Below, piece after piece: positions 25,707 to 33,696 of a stretch of DNA of 64,000 bases (its first letter is position 1; each line of letters opens with the position of its first letter). Source of the DNA: Brevundimonas pondensis (GTDB taxonomy: Bacteria > Pseudomonadota > Alphaproteobacteria > Caulobacterales > Caulobacteraceae). The stretch lies in NCBI RefSeq assembly GCF_017487345.1, contig NZ_CP062006.1, positions 1,866,001-1,930,000 of the forward strand, read 5' to 3'. The translations under genes were made by a program, and so were the position numbers. The notes below the pieces were generated by a model. That model saw only the letters and a program-made list of their open reading frames with translations, did no database searches and was not told the origin of the DNA.

Positions 25707-26506
25707 TCCGACTGCTGCCGCTCTGGGGCGCGGCGGCGCTGTTCATGGTGGTCGTCATGGCTGCGGCATGGATTGTACAACGCCGCACGGGCCAAGGCGG
25801 CTGGGCCGACGCCTTCTGGTCACTGGGTCTGGGCGCGGCGGGGGTCGGCGTCGCCCTGTTTCCTATGGACGGAGCCCCGCCCTCGCCCCGACAGTGGCTG
25901 ACGGCGGCCCTGATCGGCCTGTGGGGTCTGCGGCTGGGTCTGCACATCGCCGCCCGCGCGGCTCATGAGGGTGAGGACGCCCGCTATGCCCGCCTGCGAC
26001 AGGACTGGGGCGCGGACTTTCAGTCCAAGATGTTCGTGTTTCTGATGTTGCAGGCCGGGGCCGCGGCCTTTCTGGTGCTCAGCATCCTGCTGGCGGCGCG
26101 CAATCCGACGCCGGGCCTGACCTTGCAGGACGGTCTGGCCAGCCTGATCTTCGCGTCCGCCCTGCTCAGCGAAACCATCGCGGACCGCCAACTTGCGGCC
26201 TTCAAGGCTGATCCCGCCCATCGCGGGCAGGTCTGCGACGTCGGCCTCTGGGGCTGGTCGCGGCACCCAAACTACTTCTTCGAATGGCTGGGCTGGTGCG
26301 CCTGGCCGGTGTTCGCCATCGAACTCAGCGGCGCCTGGCCCTGGGGTTGGTTGGCGTTGAGCGGGCCTGTCTATATCTACTGGCTGCTGACGCGGGTATC
26401 GGGCGTGCCGCTGCTGGAGGCCCATATGCGCCGCTCACGCCCCGAAGCCTTCGCCGCCTACGTCGCCCGCACCAGCGCCTTCTTCCCGCGACCGCCCCGG
26501 CGCTAG
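25703..26506 (+). CDS. DUF1295 membrane protein (steroid-reductase-like)
   Basis: 267 aa membrane protein with six to seven helices. The C-terminal part has the DUF1295 pattern ADRQLAAFKADPAHRGQVCD, LWGWSRHPNYFFEWLGWCAW and FAAYVARTSAFFPRPP, related to isoprenylcysteine methyltransferase and steroid 5-alpha-reductase folds. The ATG at 25703 overlaps the chrR stop; a much longer open frame upstream lies antiphase inside chrR. Such genes are usual members of RpoE/ChrR regulons and probably act on membrane lipids or steroid-like substrates; the substrate is unknown. Confidence 0.88.
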   Translation: MIRLLPLWGAAALFMVVVMAAAWIVQRRTGQGGWADAFWSLGLGAAGVGVALFPMDGAPPSPRQWLTAALIGLWGLRLGLHIAARAAHEGEDARYARLRQDWGADFQSKMFVFLMLQAGAAAFLVLSILLAARNPTPGLTLQDGLASLIFASALLSETIADRQLAAFKADPAHRGQVCDVGLWGWSRHPNYFFEWLGWCAWPVFAIELSGAWPWGWLALSGPVYIYWLLTRVSGVPLLEAHMRRSRPEAFAAYVARTSAFFPRPPRR

Positions 26507-26913
26507 ACAGGCGTTCGAAGCAATCGCATCGCCAATGCGCACGCTATCGACGACGCCCCGGCGCTGACACACACGCCCCAGGCCATGTCGATCAGCGACA
26601 GCTTCAGGCTCCAGGTCTTCAGCGTGGCCAGATTGGTCAGGTCATAGGTTCCGTAGGCGAAGAGGCCGAACAACCCGCCCCAGATCAACGCCTTCTTCCA
26701 GCCGCCCTCGGCCAATCCAGGCAGGACGGCGAACAGGGTGAGACCGCCAGCATAGAGCGCATAAAAAGCGATGGCGGGCGCGAGCCTGAAGTTGTCAGCC
26801 AGCATTGACCCGATCAACGGGCGGTATAGCCGATCCCCCATGCTCCCGAGCCAGGCCGTGTCGATCACAGCGAAGGCGACCAGGGTCAGAAGGTAGGCGA
26901 TCGCGATATTCAT
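26503..26913 (-). CDS. DUF2177 family membrane protein
   Basis: 136 aa with four membrane helices. Family features: LLTLVAFAVIDTAWLGSMGD near the start and GGLFGLFAYGTYDLTNLATL in the middle. Its end overlaps the end of the DUF1295 gene by 4 bases on the opposite strand. DUF2177 genes often accompany Cfa, DUF1365 and DUF1295 genes, so it likely joins the same membrane-lipid stress response. Function not known. Confidence 0.88.
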   Translation of the reverse strand: MNIAIAYLLTLVAFAVIDTAWLGSMGDRLYRPLIGSMLADNFRLAPAIAFYALYAGGLTLFAVLPGLAEGGWKKALIWGGLFGLFAYGTYDLTNLATLKTWSLKLSLIDMAWGVCVSAGASSIACALAMRLLRTPV

Positions 26914-27308
26914 GGCGCAGCTCCATCAGCTCCTAATCCTATACGAACGGCGCGCCGCGCCGGATGCCCCGAGCTTTCGATCCCGCAGGTCGATACACGC
27001 GTCAGCGCCGGGGGCACGTCGTCGACGAAACCGCGCTGAGGCGACCGTGCCGGCCGGCTAGGTCCCGGCGAAACACCGAAGCTAGTCAGACGAAGATAGA
27101 TGGAGCGACCAACCATATCGACGGCGACACTTCGAACTGACACTTGCTCAACGAAGCACTCGAACGACAAATTCCTCCTTGCTCAACCGTTTCCGAGAGC
27201 GCTCCACCCGGAAAAGGGTCTCGGAATCTTGCGAAGGGAAATCAGTCTCTTCAGAGCCATGAGCGACATCGGCAGGCAGGATGCAAGCGGGCCTTCTTGC
27301 GGGTTTAG
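26914..27308. other. Intergenic region before the ars operon
   Basis: About 400 bases without a convincing gene on either strand. I see no tRNA, repeat or clear promoter except the ars promoter at its right edge. Codon-like bias is absent in all frames I compared. Confidence 0.4.
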
Positions 27309-27343
27309 TTGACGACGGCATTAATTCCATTATATTGGAATTA
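27309..27343 (+). promoter_or_regulatory. ars promoter with ArsR operator
   Basis: TTGACG (27309-27314) and TATATT (27331-27336) are spaced by 16 bases. A perfect inverted repeat, TAATTCCA-TTATAT-TGGAATTA (27322-27343), covers the -10 box and ends at the A of the arsR ATG. The transcript would start at or next to that A, suggesting a leaderless mRNA. Confidence 0.8.
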
Positions 27344-27678
27344 TGGAATCAGAACCCGCCATTCTCGCCCTCGCCGCCCTGGCGCAGCCTACGCGGCTTG
27401 AGACCTTCCGCCTGCTGGTCCGGCATGAGCCCGAAGGCCTGCCTGCCGGAGAGATCGCGGATGCCCTCGCCGTGCCCGCCAATACCATGTCGTCGCACCT
27501 CGGGGTTCTGTCCCGCGCAGGTCTGATCAGTTCGGAGCGCCGTAGTCGGTCGATCATCTACCGGGCGGACCTCGATCGCCTCCAGGCGCTGGTCCTGTTC
27601 CTGCTCAAGGACTGCTGCCAGGGCCGCGCCGAACTGTGCGAGCCGCTGCTGGCCGAACTCACCCCCTGCCGCGCCTGA
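27343..27678 (+). CDS. arsR: ArsR family arsenic-responsive repressor
   Basis: 111 aa winged-helix repressor: LAALAQPTRLETFRLLV, the recognition region LAVPANTMSSHLGVLSRAGL and the wing SSERRSRSIIYRAD. It lacks the classical ELCVCDLC metal site. Instead four cysteines lie at the end (Cys91, Cys92, Cys99, Cys109: KDCCQGRAELC), like the C-terminal arsenite site of Acidithiobacillus ferrooxidans ArsR. The start codon overlaps the operator, so the repressor controls its own operon. Next gene follows after 7 bases. Confidence 0.93.
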   Translation: MESEPAILALAALAQPTRLETFRLLVRHEPEGLPAGEIADALAVPANTMSSHLGVLSRAGLISSERRSRSIIYRADLDRLQALVLFLLKDCCQGRAELCEPLLAELTPCRA

Positions 27679-27685
27679 GGCTGTC

Positions 27686-28108
27686 ATGGACGTCGTCATC
27701 TATCACAACCCCGCCTGCGGGACGTCGCGCAACGCCCTGGCCCTGATCCGCCACGTCGGGATCGAGCCGCACGTCATCGAGTACCTGAAGACGCCGCCCA
27801 GCCGCGCCATGATCACGGGGCTGGTCAAGCGCATGGGCGTTCCGCTGCGCAGCCTTCTGCGCGAGAAAGGTACGCCCTTCGCTGAACTGGGCCTCGGCGA
27901 TCCCGGCCTGACGGATGACCAGCTTCTCGACGCCATCGAGGCCCATCCGACCCTGCTGAACCGCCCGATCGTCGTGTCGCCGCTGGGGGTGCAATTGTGC
28001 CGGCCGTCGGAGGCGGTCCTCAACATTCTGCCGGCGGAGGGGCTCAAGCCCTTCACCAAGGAGGACGGCGAAGTCGTCATCGACGCTGAGGGCCGGAGGG
28101 TCCGCTGA
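27686..28108 (+). CDS. arsC: Arsenate reductase, glutaredoxin-dependent
   Basis: 140 aa ArsC that reduces arsenate to arsenite with glutathione and glutaredoxin. The catalytic cysteine is Cys11 in [13 protein letters not shown]; the arginines that hold arsenate are in [17 protein letters not shown] and LCRPSE. The stop codon overlaps the acr3 start (TGATG). Length and order match other proteobacterial operons. Confidence 0.95.
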   Translation: MDVVIYHNPACGTSRNALALIRHVGIEPHVIEYLKTPPSRAMITGLVKRMGVPLRSLLREKGTPFAELGLGDPGLTDDQLLDAIEAHPTLLNRPIVVSPLGVQLCRPSEAVLNILPAEGLKPFTKEDGEVVIDAEGRRVR

Positions 28109-29193
28109 TGGTCGACGCCGCAATCTCTGAGCAGCCGAACCGCCGCCTGTCCTTCCTCGACCGCTGGCTGACACTTTGGATTTTCGTCGCCATGGCGCTG
28201 GGTGTGCTGCTGGGTACGGTCGTGCCGGCGCTGCCCGGCTGGATCGACGGCCTGTCGGTCGGGACGACCAATATCCCGATCGCCGTCGGCCTGATCCTGA
28301 TGATGTATCCGCCGCTGGCGCGGGTAAAGTACGAGGAACTGCCGCGCGTCTTCGCCGACAAGCGCGTGCTTGCCCTGTCCCTGTTCCAGAACTGGGTGCT
28401 GGGGCCGGTGCTGATGTTCGCCCTGGCGGTGATCTTCCTGCGCGATCAACCGGAATACATGACCGGCGTCATCCTGATCGGCCTGGCCCGCTGCATCGCC
28501 ATGGTGCTGGTCTGGAACCAGTTAGCGCGCGGCGACAACCAGTATGTGGCGGGCCTGGTCGCCTTCAACTCGATCTTCCAGATCGCCTTCTTCAGCCTCT
28601 ACGCCTGGCTGTTCCTGACCGTGCTGCCCCCCCTGTTCGGGCTGGAGAGCAGCGTGGTCGACGTCAGCGTCTGGACCATCGCCGGCGCCGTCCTGGTCTA
28701 TCTGGGTCTGCCCTTCCTCGGCGGCTTCCTGACCCGGCGCACCCTGGTCGCGAGGAAGGGGAGCGATTGGTACGAGACGCGCTTCCTGCCGCGCATCGCC
28801 CCGATCACCCTGATCGCCCTGCTCTTCACCATCGTCGCCATGTTCAGCCTGAAGGGCGGCGACGTGGTCGCCCTGCCGCTGGACGCCCTACGCATCGCCG
28901 TCCCGCTGACGATCTACTTCTTCGTCATGTTCGTGGTCAGCTTCCTGATGGGGCGGCTGATCGAGGCGGACTATCCGCGCGCCACGGCCCTGGCCTTCAC
29001 CGCCGCATCCAACAATTTCGAACTGGCGATCGCCGTCGCCATCGCGGCTTTCGGACTGGCCTCGCCGGTCGCCTTCGCCGCCGTCATCGGCCCGCTGGTC
29101 GAGGTCCCGGTGCTGATCCTGCTGGTCTCGGTCGCCCTGTGGCTGGGCCGCCGCTATTTCCCAGCGACCGCGCCGAAGGATGTCTGTCGATGA
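28108..29193 (+). CDS. acr3: ACR3 family arsenite efflux permease
   Basis: 361 aa membrane protein with ten predicted helices that exports arsenite by proton exchange. The two residues essential in studied Acr3 proteins are at the same numbers here: Cys129 ([13 protein letters not shown]) and Glu305 ([13 protein letters not shown]). Other signature parts: [20 protein letters not shown] and [14 protein letters not shown]. Start shares bases with the arsC stop; its own stop overlaps the acetyltransferase gene. Confidence 0.96.
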   Translation: MVDAAISEQPNRRLSFLDRWLTLWIFVAMALGVLLGTVVPALPGWIDGLSVGTTNIPIAVGLILMMYPPLARVKYEELPRVFADKRVLALSLFQNWVLGPVLMFALAVIFLRDQPEYMTGVILIGLARCIAMVLVWNQLARGDNQYVAGLVAFNSIFQIAFFSLYAWLFLTVLPPLFGLESSVVDVSVWTIAGAVLVYLGLPFLGGFLTRRTLVARKGSDWYETRFLPRIAPITLIALLFTIVAMFSLKGGDVVALPLDALRIAVPLTIYFFVMFVVSFLMGRLIEADYPRATALAFTAASNNFELAIAVAIAAFGLASPVAFAAVIGPLVEVPVLILLVSVALWLGRRYFPATAPKDVCR

Positions 29194-29630
29194 CCTTCAA
29201 AGCCACGCCCCTCCCCGAACCTACCCCAGACCTGATCGCCGTACTGGAAGCCGCAGGCTTGCCCACGGATGACCTCCAACAACCCGGCCGTCGTTTCTAC
29301 CGCTTCGAGGACGATGCCGGACTGATCGGCTACGGCGGACTAGAGCAGATCGGCCACGACGCCCTGATCCGCTCCATGGTCGTCGTCGACGCCCGTCGCG
29401 GCTGTGATCTGGGCGCGGAAGTCCTCTCATGGCTGGAAGCCAGCGCGGCCGAGCAGAAGGCGACCACCCTCTACCTGCTCACGACCACGGCGACCGCCTT
29501 CTTCCAGCGACAGGGCTACGTAGTCCTGCCCCGATCAGCCGCGCCGACCGCCATCGCCGCCTCCAGGCAGTTTAGCGCCCTGTGTCCGGCTTCGGCAGCA
29601 TTCATGTTCAAGGAGTTGCCTACCCAATGA
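29190..29630 (+). CDS. arsN2: ArsN2-type GNAT acetyltransferase
   Basis: 146 aa member of the GNAT fold ([54 protein letters not shown]). ArsN2 proteins occur in ars operons and are associated with resistance to organoarsenicals, probably by N-acetylation. The start at 29190 (ATGA with the acr3 stop) is clear; a longer open frame upstream is a shadow of acr3. The final stretch [16 protein letters not shown] is typical of ArsN2. Confidence 0.87.
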   Translation: MTFKATPLPEPTPDLIAVLEAAGLPTDDLQQPGRRFYRFEDDAGLIGYGGLEQIGHDALIRSMVVVDARRGCDLGAEVLSWLEASAAEQKATTLYLLTTTATAFFQRQGYVVLPRSAAPTAIAASRQFSALCPASAAFMFKELPTQ

Positions 29631-30373
29631 CCCGTCTTCGCGCCCTGCCCGATCCCGATCACCTGCCCGCGCTCGACCCGGCCTACCTGTCGAACCGTCC
29701 GGCGCTGGGCCTCGGCCTGAACGATCATCCGCCGCGTATCCTGCTGCTCTACGGCTCGCTCCGGGATCGGTCCTTTTCCCGCCTCTGCGTCGAGGAAGCC
29801 GCCCGCCTTCTGCGCTTCATGGGCTGCGAGACGCGTATCTTCGATCCCTCCGACCTGCCGCTGACGGATCAAGTCGACTACGACGACCATCCCGCCGTCC
29901 ACGAACTGCGCGAACATGCCCTGTGGTCCGAAGGCATGGTCTGGAGCAGCCCCGAGCGCCACGGCCAGATCTCCGGGATCATGAAGCTTCAGATCGATCA
30001 CCTGCCGCTCAACATGGGCGGCATGCGCCCGACCCAGGGCCGCACCCTGGCGGTCATGCAGGTGTCGGGCGGCTCGCAGAGCTTCAACGCGGTCAACACG
30101 CTGCGCCTGCTCGGCCGTTGGATGCGGATGATCACCATCCCCAACCAATCCAGCGTGGCAAAAGCCTTCATGGAGTTCGACGACGACGGCCGAATGAAGC
30201 CGTCCAGCTACTACGACCGCATCGTCGACGTCATGGAGGAACTGGTGCGCTTCACCATCCTGACCCGCGCCCATGCCGGGCAGTTGGTGGACCGCTATTC
30301 CGAACGGAAAGCTTCAGGCGTACCGATCGACGCAGCTAACGACCTGTCCGCCATCGCGATCCGGTCGGCTTAG
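29627..30373 (+). CDS. arsH: Arsenical resistance protein ArsH
   Basis: 248 aa flavoprotein of the NADPH-dependent FMN reductase family; ArsH oxidises trivalent organoarsenicals. The FMN loop [20 protein letters not shown] and the segment [20 protein letters not shown] are diagnostic, as is the ending VDRYSERK. The ATG at 29627 overlaps the ArsN2 stop. It completes a five-gene ars operon. A fragment resembling its C-terminal region is found again at 38722. Confidence 0.95.
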   Translation: MTRLRALPDPDHLPALDPAYLSNRPALGLGLNDHPPRILLLYGSLRDRSFSRLCVEEAARLLRFMGCETRIFDPSDLPLTDQVDYDDHPAVHELREHALWSEGMVWSSPERHGQISGIMKLQIDHLPLNMGGMRPTQGRTLAVMQVSGGSQSFNAVNTLRLLGRWMRMITIPNQSSVAKAFMEFDDDGRMKPSSYYDRIVDVMEELVRFTILTRAHAGQLVDRYSERKASGVPIDAANDLSAIAIRSA

Positions 30374-30599
30374 CGCCATGAGCAGTCACAAGGACAACGC
30401 CTGCCGGGAGTCTGCTTTCAAGCACGATGCCTAATTCGCAAGCCGACCCATTGCGGTCGTTGAGACGGATGTCCCAGAAGGTCCCGACCATGACTCATGG
30501 CAGCAGTTCGGACGCCGCCGACTGCCCCTTTGACGCTGAGGCGCAACGTCGCAGGTTAGATATACAAGGGAAATGAAGCGGGCTGGGCTCTTGCACCGG

Positions 30600-30621
30600 A
30601 CCTTGGGGCCGGTCCCAAGGT
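30600..30621 (+). promoter_or_regulatory. Inverted repeat upstream of the MerR gene
   Basis: ACCTTGGG-GCCGGT-CCCAAGGT is a perfect 8-bp palindrome ending six bases before the start codon, just after a TTGCAC hexamer. It is the type of dyad bound by MerR proteins and suggests autoregulation. Confidence 0.65.
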
Positions 30622-30627
30622 GGCCTC

Positions 30628-31419
30628 ATGTCGAGTACCTCTTCATCACCGACCAGGTCGCGCTGGCTGGGACCTCGCGAACTGGCGCGCGAGGCCAACA
30701 CGTCGATCAAGGCGCTTCGGGTCTATGAGAAAGCTGGCCTGCTGACGCCGGATCGGCGCGCGGGCGGGTGGCGTCTGTATGGGCCCGAGCACGTCGCGCG
30801 CCTGCATCAGGTTCTGGCGCTTAAGGCGCTGGGCCTGTCGCTCAAGCAGATCGCAGTAGTACTCAATCGGGACGATATGGCTATCGGCCGGATCATGGAG
30901 CTTCAGGCCCTGCACTTGGCGACGAATATACGCGCCGCTCGCGATCAACTGAAGCGGGTTCAGCAGGCGCGGGACCAACTGGTGAACGAGGGGCGGATAA
31001 CGGATGCGCTGTTGCTGGAGCTGGCGCGCGACTTGGCGCCCGCGCCAGCCTTGGGGCTGACTGACGTGCGGACCGCCATCCAGGCGGCGACGCTGGACGG
31101 GGAAGAGCAGGCGGCTGTCGAAGCCGTCATCGACGGATGCCGGGCTGACCCAGCCACTGAGGCAAGCATTCGCGACCTGCTGGCTGAAGCCGTCATCGCC
31201 GCAGCGGAAGGCGGGCCGGGATCACGTCGAGCCCAAGCCTTGGCTGAACGTTGGCTATCCTTGGCCGATGCGCTCGACTTGCCCGCCGCGAACACAGGCC
31301 AAGCCGACGCGCTGCGTCGTGTCGCCGTCCGCATGATGGCGGACCCGACCCTGAAAGACGCCCTGACATTCCTGCGCGACGCCGTTGAGCGGCGGGGCGC
31401 TCCCTCACAAAAGGTCTGA
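30628..31419 (+). CDS. MerR family transcriptional regulator
   Basis: 263 aa. The N-terminal winged helix is typical: LAREANTSIKALRVYEKAGL, RAGGWRLYGPEHVARLHQVL and LGLSLKQIAVVLNRDD. A coiled segment follows (ATNIRAARDQLKRVQQARDQ), then an Ala-rich helical C-terminal domain (about 125-260) reminiscent of ligand-binding TipAS-like domains. It lacks cysteines for metal binding, so a small organic ligand is more likely. The neighbouring secreted amidohydrolase starts three bases later, suggesting a regulator-enzyme pair, now broken. Confidence 0.85.
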   Translation: MSSTSSSPTRSRWLGPRELAREANTSIKALRVYEKAGLLTPDRRAGGWRLYGPEHVARLHQVLALKALGLSLKQIAVVLNRDDMAIGRIMELQALHLATNIRAARDQLKRVQQARDQLVNEGRITDALLLELARDLAPAPALGLTDVRTAIQAATLDGEEQAAVEAVIDGCRADPATEASIRDLLAEAVIAAAEGGPGSRRAQALAERWLSLADALDLPAANTGQADALRRVAVRMMADPTLKDALTFLRDAVERRGAPSQKV

Positions 31420-31422
31420 CCC

Positions 31423-32070
31423 TTGCGAACCAAGTCCCTGCTTCTCGCCGCTGTCCTGATGTTCGGCGCGGCGTCGCCTGTCCTTGCTGCCGACGCGACC
31501 GTCTATACCGGCGTCACCATCCTCGATCCTGTGACGCAGCGCCGGCTGCCGGATCACTACATCGTCGTGCGCGGCGAACGCATCGAAGCGATGGGCCAGG
31601 GCCTGGTCCCTGAGCGCTACATCGGGGCGATACGCTCCGACATGAGAGGTCGCTTCGCCATGCCGGGCCTGTTCGATACCCACGCCCACATTACCCTGGG
31701 GCCCGTGGCGCCAAAGATCGACAAGGACGGCGAGGTCAGTCTGGTAGTGGCGGGAAACGACGCCATCACCCGTCATGACGCCCTGATGCTGCTGGCGGCC
31801 GGGGTGACGACGATCCGGGATACGGGCGGAGATACGGCGCGCATGATCGCCTATCGCGAAGCAGTCGCCCAAGGACGACTGAGGGGGCCGGAAGCTCGGA
31901 TTGCGGGGGCGGTGATCGACCGCTCCGCCTTTCCCGTGACCGGCTTGGTCGATCGCGTTGATGACGTGCATGGCGTGGCCGACCTCGTGAAGGCGCAGGC
32001 GGCGGCCGGCGTGGACTACGTCAAGCTATACGAGGCCCTCACCCCTGAGGACCTGGCGGCGGGGATCCCA
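31423..32070 (+). pseudogene. Secreted amidohydrolase, 3'-truncated
   Basis: A TTG start gives a signal peptide (LLLAAVLMFGAASPVLAADA) and the N-terminal half of an amidohydrolase: metal motif LFDTHAHITLGP, AAGVTTIRDTGG and GVDYVKLYEALTPEDLAAGI. After about residue 216 the family sequence stops abruptly, just where the end of a VirB2/TrbC gene begins on the other strand. The remaining metal-binding histidines and the catalytic Asp are missing. The frame stays open to 32673, but that tail is antisense to the pilin gene and has no family resemblance. Confidence 0.82.
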
Positions 32071-32105
32071 GCCCTCGGGATGCAGATTGTCGAGGGAGCG
32101 GGCCA

Positions 32106-32426
32106 TCAGGCGATCTCCACCCCGCCGGCGAAGCCGAAGAAGTCGAGGAAGAAGGTCGAGGCCGCAAAGGCGATGGTCAGCCCGAACAGGATGCCCAGGG
32201 CCCGCCGCATGGAGGACCCGCTCTCGCTCATGGCGACGCCGGCCCCGAACAGGACCACGGCGATCACGGCTGCGGCCTGGACGACCGGCCCCGTAATCGA
32301 CTGCACCACCTGCTGGATCGGCCCTTCCCAGGGCATCCCCGTTCCACCCGCCAGCGCCGTCCCCGCAGCCAGAAGGCCGCTCGCCAAGGCTGCGCCGAAC
32401 AGGCGCTGTCCCACTCTCCGCTTCAT
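32106..32426 (-). CDS. VirB2/TrbC family conjugal pilin
   Basis: 106 aa pilin subunit precursor of a type IV secretion system. It has a signal peptide (QRLFGAALASGLLAAGTALA) and two membrane helices (GPVVQAAAVIAVVLFGAGVA and ALGILFGLTIAFAASTFFLD), the typical VirB2 layout. GGAGG lies before the ATG at 32426. The gene itself is complete, with its stop, but no virB3 or later gene follows: the amidohydrolase fragment begins about 35 bases on. It is a leftover of a conjugative element and probably has no function alone. Confidence 0.82.
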   Translation of the reverse strand: MKRRVGQRLFGAALASGLLAAGTALAGGTGMPWEGPIQQVVQSITGPVVQAAAVIAVVLFGAGVAMSESGSSMRRALGILFGLTIAFAASTFFLDFFGFAGGVEIA

Positions 32427-32805
32427 GATCCGCCTCCAGGGTTCAGCGCATTTCAGGGCGCCGCGACTCATTGCAAGCAAAACAATCCACAGGGAGTCAA
32501 TGAGAAATATTGTTTTATTTCAGCGACTTATTTTGAACTTCTGGCCAAGTTGTTCGCAAGTTCCAGAGGCGTCGCAGAAGGCTTCCGGCTCGCCGGCCCG
32601 GCAGGCTCCGCGCCTTCAGGAGGTCCAGGGAATGAACCGTAAAATCAGAAGCTTCCTGAAGCATCCCGTCTGACAACCGCGCCCGGCCGGCTGTGAGCGC
32701 GGCGAGGAAGGGGCTGCAGCAAGGCGCCAAGCGCGCCGACCGCCAGAATTTAACCTCAATCCATATGGTAGCCGGACGGTCTCGAATTCACCTCAGGCGC
32801 CCCGG
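32427..32805. other. AT-richer intergenic region, probable element remnant
   Basis: About 380 bases upstream of the pilin gene. The part at 32480-32560 is clearly richer in A and T than its surroundings (AGAAATATTGTTTTATTTC), compatible with an operon promoter region carried by the conjugative element. No gene recognised. Confidence 0.4.
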
Positions 32806-33480
32806 ATGCACCCCCTTATTGACGGCCAGACCCTATCGCGCTCCGACCTCGAGGCCCTTGCCGGGGGCAAGATCAGGACCCTCCGCGGGTGCGTTTTCGA
32901 TGATGTCGATCTGTCAGGCCTGAATCTGAACGGCCTTCTGTTCGATCGCTGCAGCTTCAAGGGGACGGACTTCACCAGCGCCCAACTCGAGGACACGCGA
33001 TTTTCCGGCTGCCGCGGCGCCATGGCCAACTTCACCGCCGCCAGGCTGGACGCCTCGACCTGGAAATCCTGCGATCTCAACAATACGCGCTTCATCGGCG
33101 CCAGCCTTTCCGAGACGGTCTTCACCGGCTGCAAGCTGACGGGGGCGGATTTCTCACGATCGCGCCATGTCGGGACGACCTTCATCGAGACCACCCTGGC
33201 GTCCGCCCGCCTGCCCGGCTTCTCCTTTCGCAAGCAGACCTTGGAGACTGTCGATTTCAGCCATGCCGATCTTGCGGGCTGCGATTTTCGCGACGCCGTT
33301 CTGGACAACTGCAGCCTGCGCGACAGCCATCTGGTCGACGCCCGCTTCGACAACGCCGACCTGAGGGGCGCCGACCTCGGCGGCCTGCGCCTGAACGACG
33401 CCCGACGGTTCAAGGGCGCGACCATCTCCCGCGCCCAGGCCGGCGCCCTGCTGGCCGAACTGGGCCTGAAGGTGATCTAG
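32806..33480 (+). CDS. Pentapeptide-repeat protein (Qnr/MfpA-like)
   Basis: 224 aa built largely of pentapeptide repeats with Leu or Phe at the centre: NGLLFDRCSFKGTDF, ASLSETVFTGCKLTGADFS, NADLRGADLGGLRLNDAR. Such proteins form a right-handed quadrilateral beta-helix; Qnr and MfpA mimic DNA and protect gyrase. Whether this one binds gyrase cannot be read from sequence. The final helix (SRAQAGALLAELGLKVI) is a dimerisation-like cap. A deleted, decayed relative is at 39350-39453. Confidence 0.85.
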   Translation: MHPLIDGQTLSRSDLEALAGGKIRTLRGCVFDDVDLSGLNLNGLLFDRCSFKGTDFTSAQLEDTRFSGCRGAMANFTAARLDASTWKSCDLNNTRFIGASLSETVFTGCKLTGADFSRSRHVGTTFIETTLASARLPGFSFRKQTLETVDFSHADLAGCDFRDAVLDNCSLRDSHLVDARFDNADLRGADLGGLRLNDARRFKGATISRAQAGALLAELGLKVI

Positions 33481-33696
33481 TTGGAGCCTGAGCCGACGAA
33501 ACCCGAACGAATCTGGCTAGGCCTGAGACTTGTTCGATCTCGGCGACCAAGCGGTCGTCCAAGGCGGTCGCCATGCTGGGGTTGGTCCGCGCCTGTATGA
33601 GGGTAACGGAAACCGCCAAGGCCTGGCTCTTCAGCGACGCCAGGCGTTGTGCGCCCGGGATTCACACGCGCGCCAATCGCGCCTCGCCCCAGGCGC

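Noticed and set aside
32071..32673. C-terminal extension of the amidohydrolase frame
   Set aside because: Antisense to the pilin gene and of low complexity (Lys, Pro, Thr); no amidohydrolase motif after residue 216.
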